From contig JALCCG010000087.1 of the NCBI GenBank assembly GCA_023212695.1, forward strand, positions 1 through 64,000: a stretch of DNA of 64,000 nucleotides. Reading direction: 5' to 3'. Each line of letters opens with the position of its first letter. Positions within the stretch are counted from its first letter, which is position 1. This document shows positions 53,056 to 61,379 of this stretch, one piece after another. The translations under genes were made by a program, and so were the position numbers. The stretch comes from Sporisorium sorghi. Its lineage: Eukaryota; Basidiomycota; Ustilaginomycetes; Ustilaginales; Ustilaginaceae. Below the pieces are notes generated by a model that saw only the letters and a list, made by a program, of their open reading frames with translations, searched no databases and was not told where the DNA came from.

Positions 53056-54225
53056 CTATTCCCCATTCTGATAACTCGATACCATTTCTATCAGCAGCTT
53101 CGCCCCGTAACGCATCGCATCTTCATCAAAGTCAAACATCGGATGATGGTGAGGATAAATCGCCTGCTTATCCGGGTTACCCGCCCCCACGAAAATAAAG
53201 CAGCCCGGGATCTCTTGCAGATAGTAAGCGAAATCCTCTGCAGGCATTAATTTAGGAGAGACCAGCACCTGCTCCGCTTCGAATACCTTAGGTGCCGTCC
53301 GAAAGAAACGCGCGGTTTCTGCTTCATCATTTACGACGGTCGGATAGCCGACGAGATATCGAACCGATGCCTCTGTGCCGTAGGTTTCCGAAACCGTCCG
53401 GGCCATATGCTCGATCCGCTCCCGGATCAAAACCCGGGTATGTTCGTCGAATGTGCGAACCGTTCCGGTAATCCGGCAAGTGGAGGCAATCACATTTTGC
53501 GCCGTCCCTGCTTGAAAGGTTCCTACCGTAACAACGGCCGGCTGAAGCGGATCAACGGTACGGCTTACGATCGTCTGGAGCTGCATGACAAGCGCTGCAC
53601 CGGCCACCAAGGCATCAGCCGTAACATGCGGCATCCCGCCATGTCCTCCGCGCCCTGTAATATCAATGAAGAACTCATCTGCCGCTGCCATCAGCGGACC
53701 TGGCGCACTGGCTGCCGTCCCTACGGGGAACGGCGACCACAGGTGAAGTCCATACACCACGTTGGCTCCTTCAAGCGCTCCATCCTTGATCATCTCCACG
53801 GCTCCGCCGGGACACACTTCCTCCGCAGGCTGGAACATAAACCGAATCTCACCCTGAACCTCTTCCGGATACGTACTGTAATATGCCGCAGCACCGAGCA
53901 GCATGGAGGCATGACCATCATGTCCGCAAGCGTGCATAACCCCTTGAACCTTGGATCTGTATTCACAGCTTTTACCGTCTTCAATCGGCAGTGCGTCCAT
54001 ATCGGACCGCAGCACCACGGTCTTGCCGGGTTTATCCCCTTTTAGAATGCCTATAACACCATGCCCGCCTACATTCGTCTTGACCTCCAGACCCAACTCC
54101 TGAAGCCGGGACGCTATAAATGCTGAAGTTTCTTTCTCCTGGAACGAAAGCTCCGGGTTCATATGTAAATGACGCCGCCATTCCACCATCCGTGGAAACC
54201 ACTGCTCCCAAAAAACTTCCTTCAT
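53056..54225 (-). CDS. M20-family amidohydrolase (peptidase M20D)
   Basis: 389-390 residues. Metal-binding and dimerisation features of the M20D group: WRRHLHMNPELSFQEKET, RSDMDALPIED, MHACGHDGHASMLLGAA, FQPAEE, GRGGHGGMPH and MPAEDFAYYLQ. Members include N-acetyl-diaminopimelate deacetylase, hippurate hydrolase and IAA-amino acid hydrolases, so the substrate is an N-acyl amino acid but not determined. A TTG/ATG pair near 54228 follows AGGAAG; I use the ATG. The Nudix gene lies 36 bases upstream. Confidence 0.9.
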   Translation of the reverse strand: MKEVFWEQWFPRMVEWRRHLHMNPELSFQEKETSAFIASRLQELGLEVKTNVGGHGVIGILKGDKPGKTVVLRSDMDALPIEDGKSCEYRSKVQGVMHACGHDGHASMLLGAAAYYSTYPEEVQGEIRFMFQPAEEVCPGGAVEMIKDGALEGANVVYGLHLWSPFPVGTAASAPGPLMAAADEFFIDITGRGGHGGMPHVTADALVAGAALVMQLQTIVSRTVDPLQPAVVTVGTFQAGTAQNVIASTCRITGTVRTFDEHTRVLIRERIEHMARTVSETYGTEASVRYLVGYPTVVNDEAETARFFRTAPKVFEAEQVLVSPKLMPAEDFAYYLQEIPGCFIFVGAGNPDKQAIYPHHHPMFDFDEDAMRYGAKLLIEMVSSYQNGE

Positions 54226-54261
54226 CAAGTTGCATCTTCCTCTCCCCGCTATTATTGCGGC

Positions 54262-54771
54262 TCAATCGATCGCAAGAAATCCGTAAAGCTTACTTAACAG
54301 CAGTCCATGCCCGACCATCGCATCCATATGGCTGCCCTCCTTCATCTTGCGATACACCTCCCTGAGCGGAACCCACACAGCTGTCACATCTTCGTCATCC
54401 TCTTGATTCGACTCCTTCTTCCCGGACCCCTTCAAATCGTCGGTGAAATAATAATGCACGCAGCGGTTAGCCAGGGAAGCCATTGGATAAGCGCAACTCA
54501 TATAGGTCAGATCCTTGCAAAGAACACCCGCTTCTTCCTCAAGCTCCCGCTTTACGGCCAGCGTGCGTTCCTCCCCCGTCTTAACCGTCCCGCCTGGGAG
54601 CTCCCACGTGATTTCATTAACCGCTTCACGATGCTGACATACCAACAATAAACAGCCCTGATGAACAGCCACCACCGCCGCCGATTCCGGAATCTGGTCC
54701 ATCACAACAATTTCCTTCTGCGTGTTTTCTTCCACTGCGTAATAATCCGTGCGGTAAACGATGCGATTCAT
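54262..54771 (-). CDS. Nudix hydrolase (ADP-ribose pyrophosphatase-like)
   Basis: 169 residues with a complete Nudix box: GGTVKTGEERTLAVKRELEEEAGVL (positions about 62-86), fitting GX5EX7REUXEEXGU. The beta grasp around it (VAVHQGCLLLVCQHREAVNEITWELPGG) resembles ADP-ribose or similar pyrophosphatases. The substrate, whether ADP-ribose, NADH or an oxidised nucleotide, is not readable. It is upstream of and in the same direction as the M20 gene, likely one operon. Confidence 0.9.
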   Translation of the reverse strand: MNRIVYRTDYYAVEENTQKEIVVMDQIPESAAVVAVHQGCLLLVCQHREAVNEITWELPGGTVKTGEERTLAVKRELEEEAGVLCKDLTYMSCAYPMASLANRCVHYYFTDDLKGSGKKESNQEDDEDVTAVWVPLREVYRKMKEGSHMDAMVGHGLLLSKLYGFLAID

Positions 54772-55023
54772 AGGTAATTTCCACCCTTCATCTGAATTGA
54801 AGCCCTATGAATATATAACCACTGGAATGGAAATCGTACATTTCACAGCGTTTTCACTTTCTTTTATTCTAACAGAAAAGAAGAATGCCTGTCGTTATCA
54901 AAATCTCTTCTGGATAAAAGGTCTCAAATGAAGCGTGACGGGCGCTTCAGGCTTGCACAAGTTCCTGAAACATACTATCATATTAAAGAACTTTGCAAGG
55001 ACTATTAAGGGGGTTACGACCAC
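54772..55023 (+). promoter_or_regulatory. yugN-ftsW promoter region
   Basis: -35 TTGCAC (54953-54958) and -10 TATCAT (54976-54981) with 17-base spacing, upstream of yugN. Directly before the -35, a TGAAGCG / CGCTTCA hairpin (54929-54949) could be a terminator or operator. AGGGGG near 55009 is the ribosome site. Confidence 0.6.
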
Positions 55024-55371
55024 ATGATTTTCGAAAATACAGGCTTGGACGGATTGCACAGTGATTTAGCTTACCTTGACGAATGTGCTGAGAAAGTTGG
55101 TTTCATTCGTTGGCAGTGGGAATACTACCGTGCTACATATGACTTGAAAATCGAAGATAAAAAAAATCAGGCTGAGTACTTCCTGCGCATGAACACCCGT
55201 GCGGTTGAAGGCAAGCTCGAAAAACCGGATACCATCCTCAAAATCGAAGCGGTATACCTGGGTAAAGCTACGTTCCCGCACGGACTTGAGTATGAATCCA
55301 TGGCTCCTCAGCCTGTTATGAATGTGGCAACCAAGAAGCTTCAAGAGCTCAAAGCTCTTCTGGAAGCGTAA
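55024..55371 (+). CDS. yugN: YugN-like family protein
   Basis: 115 residues, soluble. The Bacillus YugN fold is seen in ENTGLDGLHSDLAYLDECAEKVGFIRWQWEYYRATYDLKIEDKKNQAEYFLRMNTRAVEG and FPHGLEYESMAPQPVMNVATKKL. Its biochemical role is unknown. It is the first gene of a unit with ftsW, which starts 11 bases after its stop; that coupling is unusual and may reflect a cell-wall or division role. Confidence 0.85.
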   Translation: MIFENTGLDGLHSDLAYLDECAEKVGFIRWQWEYYRATYDLKIEDKKNQAEYFLRMNTRAVEGKLEKPDTILKIEAVYLGKATFPHGLEYESMAPQPVMNVATKKLQELKALLEA

Positions 55372-55382
55372 GGTCGAACATT

Positions 55383-56600
55383 ATGAATACGACCAAACCT
55401 CAGCCGAAGAGAGGGACGCCTGATTTTCAACTGCTGATCCTTACCTTGCTGTTAGTGGGATTCGGACTGATCATGGTGTTCAGTTCCAGCTCCAGCTTGG
55501 CCGTTTTCAATGAAAAATTTAATAACGATCCACTGCATTTTACGAAACGGCAAGTCGCATTTGCGGTCCTTGGCACGTTGGTTATGTTTGTCACGATGAA
55601 CATCAACTACAAGAAATTCAAGAAGCTCTTTATTCCGGTGTTTTTTCTGACACTGATTCTGTTGATTCTTGTGGTCATCATCGGCTCAGCCACCAACGGA
55701 GCCACAAGCTGGTTCAACTTGGGGAAACTTGGCATTCAGCCGACCGAGCTTGCCAAAATTGCGACCATTGTCTATCTGGCAGCGCTGATCACCAAAAAAG
55801 GGGAACGAATCCGTCAGTGGAAGGGCGGTTTCTTCCCCGTACTCATTATTGTGGGGATCGTTGCCGGCCTTATCATGCTCCAGCCGGATTTAGGCTCCTG
55901 CTTCATTCTGGTCGCTACCAGCGGCCTGCTGATCTATGCAGGCGGAGCCAGCCTCAAGCATATTCTTGGCTGTATCTCGCTGGTTGTGCTCGGTTTGGCG
56001 CTCACACTGGGTATCGGATCGCTCTTTAACTCCGGCGGTGATCAGGAGCAGGCCTCCAAGAACTATAAAGTGGGCCGTATCGAGGCTTTCATGGATCCGT
56101 TCCAAGATGAATCAGACACTGGCTACAATTTGGTTCAATCGCTGATTGCTATCGGTCAGGGTGGTCTTACCGGGGCCGGTTATGGAGAAAGTGTGCAGAA
56201 GCTGCATTACCTGCCGAATCCCTACAATGACTTTATCTTCTCCGTCATCGGTGAAGAATTCGGCTTTATCGGAACCGCCATCTTCCTGCTGCTCTATCTA
56301 TATTTCATACTGCGGGGAATCATTGTTTCACTACGCTGCTCGGATCCGTTCGGGACGCTAACAGGTGTCGGAATTATGGGACTCATCGCCATCCAGGCAT
56401 TCATCAACATCGGCGGAGTGACCAATACCATTCCGATTACCGGTGTTACCCTTCCGTTCATCAGTTATGGCGGATCTTCGCTGCTGGTAATGATGCTGAG
56501 TATGGGTATTGTGCTCAGCATATCCAGAGACAGCAACCGTCCGATGAAAGAGGAGCAGGTTAAATCCGTAATTAAAAAAGACTACCGGGCAACCGTGTAG
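55383..56600 (+). CDS. ftsW: Lipid II polymerase FtsW/SpoVE/RodA (SEDS family)
   Basis: 405 residues, ten membrane helices. SEDS features: LLVGFGLIMVFSSSS, NGATSWFNLGKLGIQPTELAKIATIVYLA, GLIMLQPDLGSCFIL (catalytic Asp region), GRIEAFMDPF, LIAIGQGGLTGAGYG and LPFISYGGSSLLVMM. These polymerise lipid II glycan strands with a class B PBP. FtsW (septation), SpoVE (spore cortex) or RodA cannot be told apart securely; the size and PNPYNDFIFSVIGEEFGFIG favour FtsW/SpoVE. Terminator hairpin overlaps the stop. Confidence 0.92.
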   Translation: MNTTKPQPKRGTPDFQLLILTLLLVGFGLIMVFSSSSSLAVFNEKFNNDPLHFTKRQVAFAVLGTLVMFVTMNINYKKFKKLFIPVFFLTLILLILVVIIGSATNGATSWFNLGKLGIQPTELAKIATIVYLAALITKKGERIRQWKGGFFPVLIIVGIVAGLIMLQPDLGSCFILVATSGLLIYAGGASLKHILGCISLVVLGLALTLGIGSLFNSGGDQEQASKNYKVGRIEAFMDPFQDESDTGYNLVQSLIAIGQGGLTGAGYGESVQKLHYLPNPYNDFIFSVIGEEFGFIGTAIFLLLYLYFILRGIIVSLRCSDPFGTLTGVGIMGLIAIQAFINIGGVTNTIPITGVTLPFISYGGSSLLVMMLSMGIVLSISRDSNRPMKEEQVKSVIKKDYRATV

Positions 56601-56608
56601 TCTTTTTT
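56574..56608 (+). terminator. Terminator overlapping the ftsW stop
   Basis: 12-base arms AAAAAAGACTAC and GTAGTCTTTTTT with an 11-base loop, the stop codon lying in the loop. The plus-strand T-run is part of the stem; further Ts follow at 56609-56621. Convergent with the Asp23 gene. Confidence 0.85.
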
Positions 56609-56657
56609 CTTCATTTTTTTCATTGTTCGCGGGGGAAGTAACCCCCTAGGATTCGTC

Positions 56658-57044
56658 TTATTTTGCTCGAAACTGAATATCGTCGATTTCATCGTCTTTA
56701 AATGCTACACCTTCGACCTTCACGTTTACCTCAACCACACGAAGCCCTGTCATGCTCTCCACTGCTTCGCGGACATTCTGTTGAAGCATGCGGCACACTT
56801 CATGTATAGGTGTCTCATAGAGCACGATAATCCGCAGATCGATCGCAGCTTCCAGCTGCCCTACTTCTACCGTAACACCCTTTTGCACATTTTTGCCGCT
56901 CAGTCGCTTAGCCCAGCCTTCTGACAATCCACCGGACATTGCTGCAATACCTGGGGTTTCCAAGGCAGCCAATCCGGCAATTTTCGAGACGACATCATCC
57001 GATATTCGAATCAAACCGTTATCCAGTTGAAGTTGTTCCGTCAT
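56658..57044 (-). CDS. Asp23/Gls24 family envelope stress protein
   Basis: 128 residues: NGLIRISDDVVSKIAGLAALETPGIAAMSGG, VTVEVGQLEAAIDLRIIVLYETPIHEVCRMLQQNVREAVESMTGLRVVEVNVKVEGVAFKDDEID. This is the Asp23/Gls24 fold (YqhY-like type). Gene-adjacent partners of this family control envelope stress and fatty-acid synthesis in Bacillus (YqhY). It is not next to fakA, where the paralog yloU would normally sit. Monocistronic, divergent from cax. Confidence 0.88.
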   Translation of the reverse strand: MTEQLQLDNGLIRISDDVVSKIAGLAALETPGIAAMSGGLSEGWAKRLSGKNVQKGVTVEVGQLEAAIDLRIIVLYETPIHEVCRMLQQNVREAVESMTGLRVVEVNVKVEGVAFKDDEIDDIQFRAK

Positions 57045-57231
57045 GCCATATCCTCCTTCACCTCATTATCCGTTATTGTAAATGGTAACGGACCTAAAAA
57101 GCAAATGCTCACTTCGCAAAAGCCGGATAATTTTTCAAAAAAATTGGGTATATTGTAAAAAGTAATACGAGAATCGTCGTTTGGACTCGTATAGAACTTA
57201 TCATTACATAAACTAAAGGTAGGTGCAGGTT

Positions 57232-58305
57232 ATGAAAAAGTGGTTGAATCCCTCGCTTCTCATCTTTACCTTTCTGCTGAGCGCGCTTGGGCACTTTGCG
57301 AATTGGAATTTCACGCTCCAGTTTATTTTGTCTTCCATTTCGGTTATTTTTGTGGCCGGCTTTCTGGGCAGGGCAACCGAAAGTGTTGCGCATTACGCCG
57401 GTCAGCGGCTCGGGGGGTTCCTCAACGCCACCTTCGGAAATGCGGCGGAGCTGATCATCGCAATCCTTCTGATCAAAGAAGGTTTGTACGATATGGTCAA
57501 GGCAAGCATCACCGGCTCCATTATCGGCAACCTGCTGCTCGTGTTGGGTCTCAGCCTGTTTGCCGGAGGACTGAAGTTTAAAATCCAGAAATACAACGTG
57601 ACGCTGGCGGGCCTGAATGGATCACTGATGACGCTGGCCATCATTGCGCTATTTGTCCCTGCAGTCTTTCTGAACACCCACTCCATTACGGAGGGACAAA
57701 CCAAAACGCTCAGCCTCATTGTCGCGGGAATTCTAATTGTGGCTTACCTCGCATGGCTTGGGTTCTCGATGATCACGCATAAAAATTATTTAGCGGATGT
57801 CAGTGATGATCATCATCAGGATGCGCTGCCGCACGAGCACGGTCCCACCTGGTCCAAGAAACGCTCGATTCTGTTCCTTGTGGTTGCAACCGTCATGGTT
57901 GCGTTTGTAAGCGAATGGCTTGTCGGAGTGCTTGAGCCGATCAGCCATGAGTACGGTCTCAGTGAGCTTTTTATCGGGGCATTCCTTGTGGCCATTATCG
58001 GTAACGCGGCCGAGCACAGTGCAGCCATCATGCTCGCCATGAAGAACAAGATCGGTGCTGCGGTTGAAATTGCCGTTGGCAGCAGCCTGCAGATTGCCTT
58101 GTTTGTTGCTCCGGTGCTTGTCTTCATCAGTTTCTTTCTCGGCAATACAATGGATCTCGTGTTCACCACGCTCGAGCTGGTTGCAATCGGCGTCGCCGTA
58201 TTCATTGCAAGGTCCATCACGCAGGATGGAGCCTCTAACTGGTATGAGGGCCTTCTGCTGATTGCTGTATATGTAATTTTAGGCGTCTCTTTCTTTATGG
58301 TATAG
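57232..58305 (+). CDS. cax: Calcium/proton antiporter (CaCA family, ChaA/Cax type)
   Basis: 357 residues, eleven or so membrane helices. The two alpha-repeats carry the family signatures GNAAELIIAILLIKEG and GNAAEHSAAIMLAMKNKIG. Between them is a His/Asp-rich hydrophilic loop (VSDDHHQDALPHEHGP). It exports calcium in exchange for protons. I chose the ATG at 57232 (8 bases after AGG in AAAGGTAGG) over a GTG at 57223. With yloB in the same window it gives two calcium-export routes, though unrelated in location. Confidence 0.93.
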   Translation: MKKWLNPSLLIFTFLLSALGHFANWNFTLQFILSSISVIFVAGFLGRATESVAHYAGQRLGGFLNATFGNAAELIIAILLIKEGLYDMVKASITGSIIGNLLLVLGLSLFAGGLKFKIQKYNVTLAGLNGSLMTLAIIALFVPAVFLNTHSITEGQTKTLSLIVAGILIVAYLAWLGFSMITHKNYLADVSDDHHQDALPHEHGPTWSKKRSILFLVVATVMVAFVSEWLVGVLEPISHEYGLSELFIGAFLVAIIGNAAEHSAAIMLAMKNKIGAAVEIAVGSSLQIALFVAPVLVFISFFLGNTMDLVFTTLELVAIGVAVFIARSITQDGASNWYEGLLLIAVYVILGVSFFMV

Positions 58306-58367
58306 GCACAGCCACATAAGGGGAAGCCGCAGCCCCGGTATGAATGCAAGAAAAACCGCATGTCAAA

Positions 58368-58399
58368 AAACGCATGTCGTGTGGGCGCGACATGCGTTT
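58368..58399. terminator. Bidirectional terminator between cax and ylaN
   Basis: 12-bp stem AAACGCATGTCG / CGACATGCGTTT with an 8-base loop, between convergent genes. T-runs are three to six long with interruptions. Confidence 0.82.
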
Positions 58400-58428
58400 C
58401 TCTATGTATGCGCCTGTACAAGTACAGG

Positions 58429-58716
58429 CTATTTGGATTGATTCATGGCTTCGTACAGGAGCGCCAGATTGCGTTCAAGCTTGCTGATCAGCTGCTTTCC
58501 CGTACTTTCCGGAAGAAGCCCGGCCCGCACCGCGAAATCAACCTCTTTTGAAAAACCGTACATTTGGGTATCCAGCACTTCCTCATAGAGAGGACAATAA
58601 CGGGTCGCCAGATTCTCCATCTGTACTTCAATAAGCTTTAGGATTTTATCTGCATCTTCATGAAGAAGACTGATCGCTTTTAGATTCAGCTGTTCCTGTA
58701 AATCAGATGAAGTCAT
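58429..58716 (-). CDS. ylaN: YlaN family protein (DUF1507)
   Basis: 95 residues: [74 protein letters not shown] matches YlaN end to end. Recent work names Bacillus/Staphylococcus YlaN an iron-binding protein that relieves Fur repression. ATG at 58716 after GGGGGGAAG. Alone in its unit; downstream hairpin at 58368-58399. Confidence 0.92.
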   Translation of the reverse strand: MTSSDLQEQLNLKAISLLHEDADKILKLIEVQMENLATRYCPLYEEVLDTQMYGFSKEVDFAVRAGLLPESTGKQLISKLERNLALLYEAMNQSK

Positions 58717-58823
58717 GATCTTCCCCCCTATGTCAAAAATCACAGCACAGTTACTATCTTTAATATTAGTCGAAATCGAATCTCAATACAAGGACCTGAA
58801 TAAAATAGACCCCTGCTCTACGA

Positions 58824-58858
58824 AAAAACACCCTTCCATTGAATGGAAGGGTGTTTTT
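58824..58858. terminator. Terminator after the HPr-like gene
   Basis: 15-bp perfect stem AAAAACACCCTTCCA / TGGAAGGGTGTTTTT with loop TTGAA. It ends the HPr-like gene on the minus strand, eight bases past its stop. Confidence 0.88.
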
Positions 58859-58866
58859 GGCGACTG

Positions 58867-59109
58867 TTATTCAGCCACGACGGATACATTCAAACCATGT
58901 TTGGTGAATACGTCGATCATTGCTTTTTTAGCTTCATCAGCATCTGGTCCGTGTACATGCAGTTCATAGCTTTGGCTGTTGACAAGCGTTGTGAACAGAC
59001 CCAAGATGCTTTTCACATCGATGTACTTGTTCTCTGCCTGCAAAACGATAGAGGAAGAGAACTGGCTAGCGGTTTGTGAAATTTCCACGATAGATTGATT
59101 ATTGGACAT
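58867..59109 (-). CDS. HPr-fold protein lacking the N-terminal histidine strand
   Basis: 80 residues. From IVEISQTASQFSSSIVLQAENKYIDVKSILGLFTTLV onward it follows HPr (PTS phosphocarrier), including the regulatory serine in VKSILGL (Ser34 here, Ser46 in HPr). The first strand and the active His15 segment (GIHARPA) are missing; there is no histidine before residue 51. Thus it cannot carry phosphate between PTS enzymes. Bacillus Crh also lacks His15 but keeps the full strand; this is shorter. It may be a signalling paralog acting through Ser34 phosphorylation by HPr kinase, or something unrelated to PTS. Strong terminator follows. Confidence 0.75.
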   Translation of the reverse strand: MSNNQSIVEISQTASQFSSSIVLQAENKYIDVKSILGLFTTLVNSQSYELHVHGPDADEAKKAMIDVFTKHGLNVSVVAE

Positions 59110-59204
59110 ACGAATCCCTCCGTAACTTTAGGATCTGAATAAAGCTCATCACTGCACCTTCATGATACATTGAATCCGTTTTCTTATGCAACATTTTTTC
59201 CAAT

Positions 59205-60320
59205 CTATTTAAGATTTTCCGGATTTAACGCTGCGAGTTCTGGAATCACAAATATACCATCCTTGCGAATCAGACGATCGTCAAAGTAGATTTCCCCGCC
59301 GCCGTACTCAGGCCGCTGGATTAAAACCAGATCCCAGTGAATGGAGGAGCGGTTGCCGTTGTCTGTTACATCATATGCTTGACCTGGCGTAAAATGCAGG
59401 CTTCCAGCGATTTTCTCATCGAACAGAATATCTTTCATCGGCGTCAAAATGTACGGATTAAAACCGATGGCAAACTCACCGATGTGTCTTGCACCCTCAT
59501 CCGAATCCAAAATCTCGTTCAGACGCTTGGTGTCGCTGCCCGTTGCTTCTACGATTTTCCCGTTTTCAAAGCGGAATTTAATATTCTCGAAGGTTACCCC
59601 GTTATACAAAGTCGGCGTGTTGTAAGAGATGGTTCCATTAACAGAGTTGCGAACAGGAGCCGTGTACACTTCGCCGTCCGGAATATTTTTCTGACCGGAG
59701 CATTTTTCGGCACCGATGTTTTTGATCGAGAAGCTGAGTTCCGTACCGGGTCCGACAATACGAACCTTATCGGTGTTTCTCATCAGCTCGGCCAAAGGTT
59801 CCTGGGCACGGTCCATTTTGGAATAATCCAGATTGCAGACATCAAAGTAAAAATCCTCGAATGCCTCTGTGCTCGTGTTGGCAAGCTGCGCCATACTGGC
59901 GTTAGGATAGCGGAGAACTACCCATTTCGTACGCTTGACTCGCTCTTCGCTATGTACCGGGTGGGAATAAAGCGCATTGTACAGCTTCATATTCTCCTCA
60001 GGCACGTCAGCCATATCGTTGACGTTCTCGCCTGCACGTATGCCGATGTAACAATCCATTTGTTTCATACGCTCCAGGTCCAACTCGGCCCACAGCTCCA
60101 GCTGCTCCTTGTTGGCATTCTTCAGCATGGCGCGTTGAACCGTGCGGTCGGTCAACTGTACGAACGGACGGCCTCCTTGATTCCCGACCTCCTCAATGAT
60201 CGCATTCAGCAAATCACGCTCCGATCCGATCATCTCGATGAGCACATTTTCTCCCGGCTGCATATCTACGGAATAATTCACGAGATTCTGAGCCAGTTTC
60301 TGAATTCTGGGATCACGCAT
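59205..60320 (-). CDS. M29-family aminopeptidase (AmpS/thermophilic type)
   Basis: 371 residues. Family features: NLVNYSVDMQPGENVLIEMIG, YIGIRAGENVNDMADVPEENM, GPGTELSFSIKN, GNRSSIHWDLVLIQ with metal ligands, and EYGGGEIYFDDRLIRKDGIFVIPELAALNPENL. The size is near that of B. subtilis AmpS but about 40 residues shorter. It removes N-terminal residues from peptides, using two Zn/Co ions. ATG after GAGGATAAG. Monocistronic. Confidence 0.92.
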   Translation of the reverse strand: MRDPRIQKLAQNLVNYSVDMQPGENVLIEMIGSERDLLNAIIEEVGNQGGRPFVQLTDRTVQRAMLKNANKEQLELWAELDLERMKQMDCYIGIRAGENVNDMADVPEENMKLYNALYSHPVHSEERVKRTKWVVLRYPNASMAQLANTSTEAFEDFYFDVCNLDYSKMDRAQEPLAELMRNTDKVRIVGPGTELSFSIKNIGAEKCSGQKNIPDGEVYTAPVRNSVNGTISYNTPTLYNGVTFENIKFRFENGKIVEATGSDTKRLNEILDSDEGARHIGEFAIGFNPYILTPMKDILFDEKIAGSLHFTPGQAYDVTDNGNRSSIHWDLVLIQRPEYGGGEIYFDDRLIRKDGIFVIPELAALNPENLK

Positions 60321-60451
60321 ATGTCTTATCCTCCTTGTGTTGACTGTTCCCTACTTCAATAATTGAACAGCGGTAAATTTATAGATTATTGTAGCATGGA
60401 AGCCGGCTTGCGTCAGCGCTCCACGTGAAAAATATTTTCACGTCACTTACG

Positions 60452-61279
60452 TCAATAGCCGGTAAATGTAACTTCAGACAAGAGCGTTTCCGTCCGAGTC
60501 TTGCCGTGGCTATCTATAAATGAAAGCTTTCGCTCCATCGTTAATTTGGCTGGAAGATGGTTTTTCTTGTTAATTGTCAAATGACTTACGGAAAGAGCAT
60601 CCGCCTTCTGCAGCCTATTCCTCATCTCTTTATAATCTCTTTCCCACACGGTCTTCAGCTGTTTACGCACCTTGGGATTGTCGTTGTATAGCGGATCTCC
60701 TTTACGCTCAATCCGCTCTGCCAGCACCTTCATCTGTTCATCCAAGGAGCCATATGCCATCTCGGCTGCCGCTTCCGGGGACAATTCGATTCGAAGCACC
60801 TTCGTCCCTCTTGCCGCGCCGAGCTCTTGAGTCACCGTCTTCTCCGAATTACCCAAATACTCCAGCAATTCCAACGGATTGAGGCGGGTCATCCACATTT
60901 CGTCAGCTCCCTGTGATGAGAGTGTGCTCCACCTGCCTTGCTTGCGCTTAAGTGTCACTTTAAGCCCATCTGCTTTATATATCGAATCCGCCGGTCCCTT
61001 TTCTTGAAGCAGCTTCGCGGCCTCGCCTTTTGACGATAACGTTAAATCCTTGTGATGCTGCAAATGCCCTTCAAATGCCATACTTTGCTGAAACGGACCA
61101 TTCTCCTCGCTCCGAATCGCCGCCTCCCCTTTAAATGAGAAATTGTCGATGCCAGACAGTCCCGAAAGGGCACGATTGAACGATTCTTCGGCGGACAGCT
61201 GTTCCTGCCAGGCACATCCCGTTAAGCAGCTTATGAGCAAAATCATTCCGATGAGTGTCCATAATTTCCTCATTCTCAT
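60452..61279 (-). CDS. Hypothetical lipoprotein
   Basis: 275 residues with a lipoprotein signal ending LLISCLTGC. The mature part runs AEESFNRALSGLSGIDNFSFKGEAAIRSEENGPFQQSMAFEGHLQHHKDLTLSSKG and later KADALSVSHLTINKKNHLPAKLTMERKLSF. This repeated amphipathic strand pattern is like LolA/LppX/DUF6612-type lipoproteins that bind hydrophobic ligands, but no signature residues settle it. ATG at 61279 after GAGG with nine-base spacing. Terminator of the GGDEF gene separates the two. Confidence 0.65.
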   Translation of the reverse strand: MRMRKLWTLIGMILLISCLTGCAWQEQLSAEESFNRALSGLSGIDNFSFKGEAAIRSEENGPFQQSMAFEGHLQHHKDLTLSSKGEAAKLLQEKGPADSIYKADGLKVTLKRKQGRWSTLSSQGADEMWMTRLNPLELLEYLGNSEKTVTQELGAARGTKVLRIELSPEAAAEMAYGSLDEQMKVLAERIERKGDPLYNDNPKVRKQLKTVWERDYKEMRNRLQKADALSVSHLTINKKNHLPAKLTMERKLSFIDSHGKTRTETLLSEVTFTGY

Positions 61280-61344
61280 AATCATCAGCCTCTCGTTGAT
61301 CTTGCTCTTAGGCTATCCGCGGCTCATGACATTATTCAGATTAC

Positions 61345-61378
61345 AAAAAAAACCCTGCAGCCACTCAGCTGCAGAGTT
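61345..61378 (-). terminator. Terminator after the diguanylate cyclase gene
   Basis: Stem AACTCTGCAGC / GCTGCAGGGTT (one mismatch) with a 6-base loop, followed on the minus strand by TTTTTTT. It sits two bases past the stop. Confidence 0.85.
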
Positions 61379-61379
61379 G

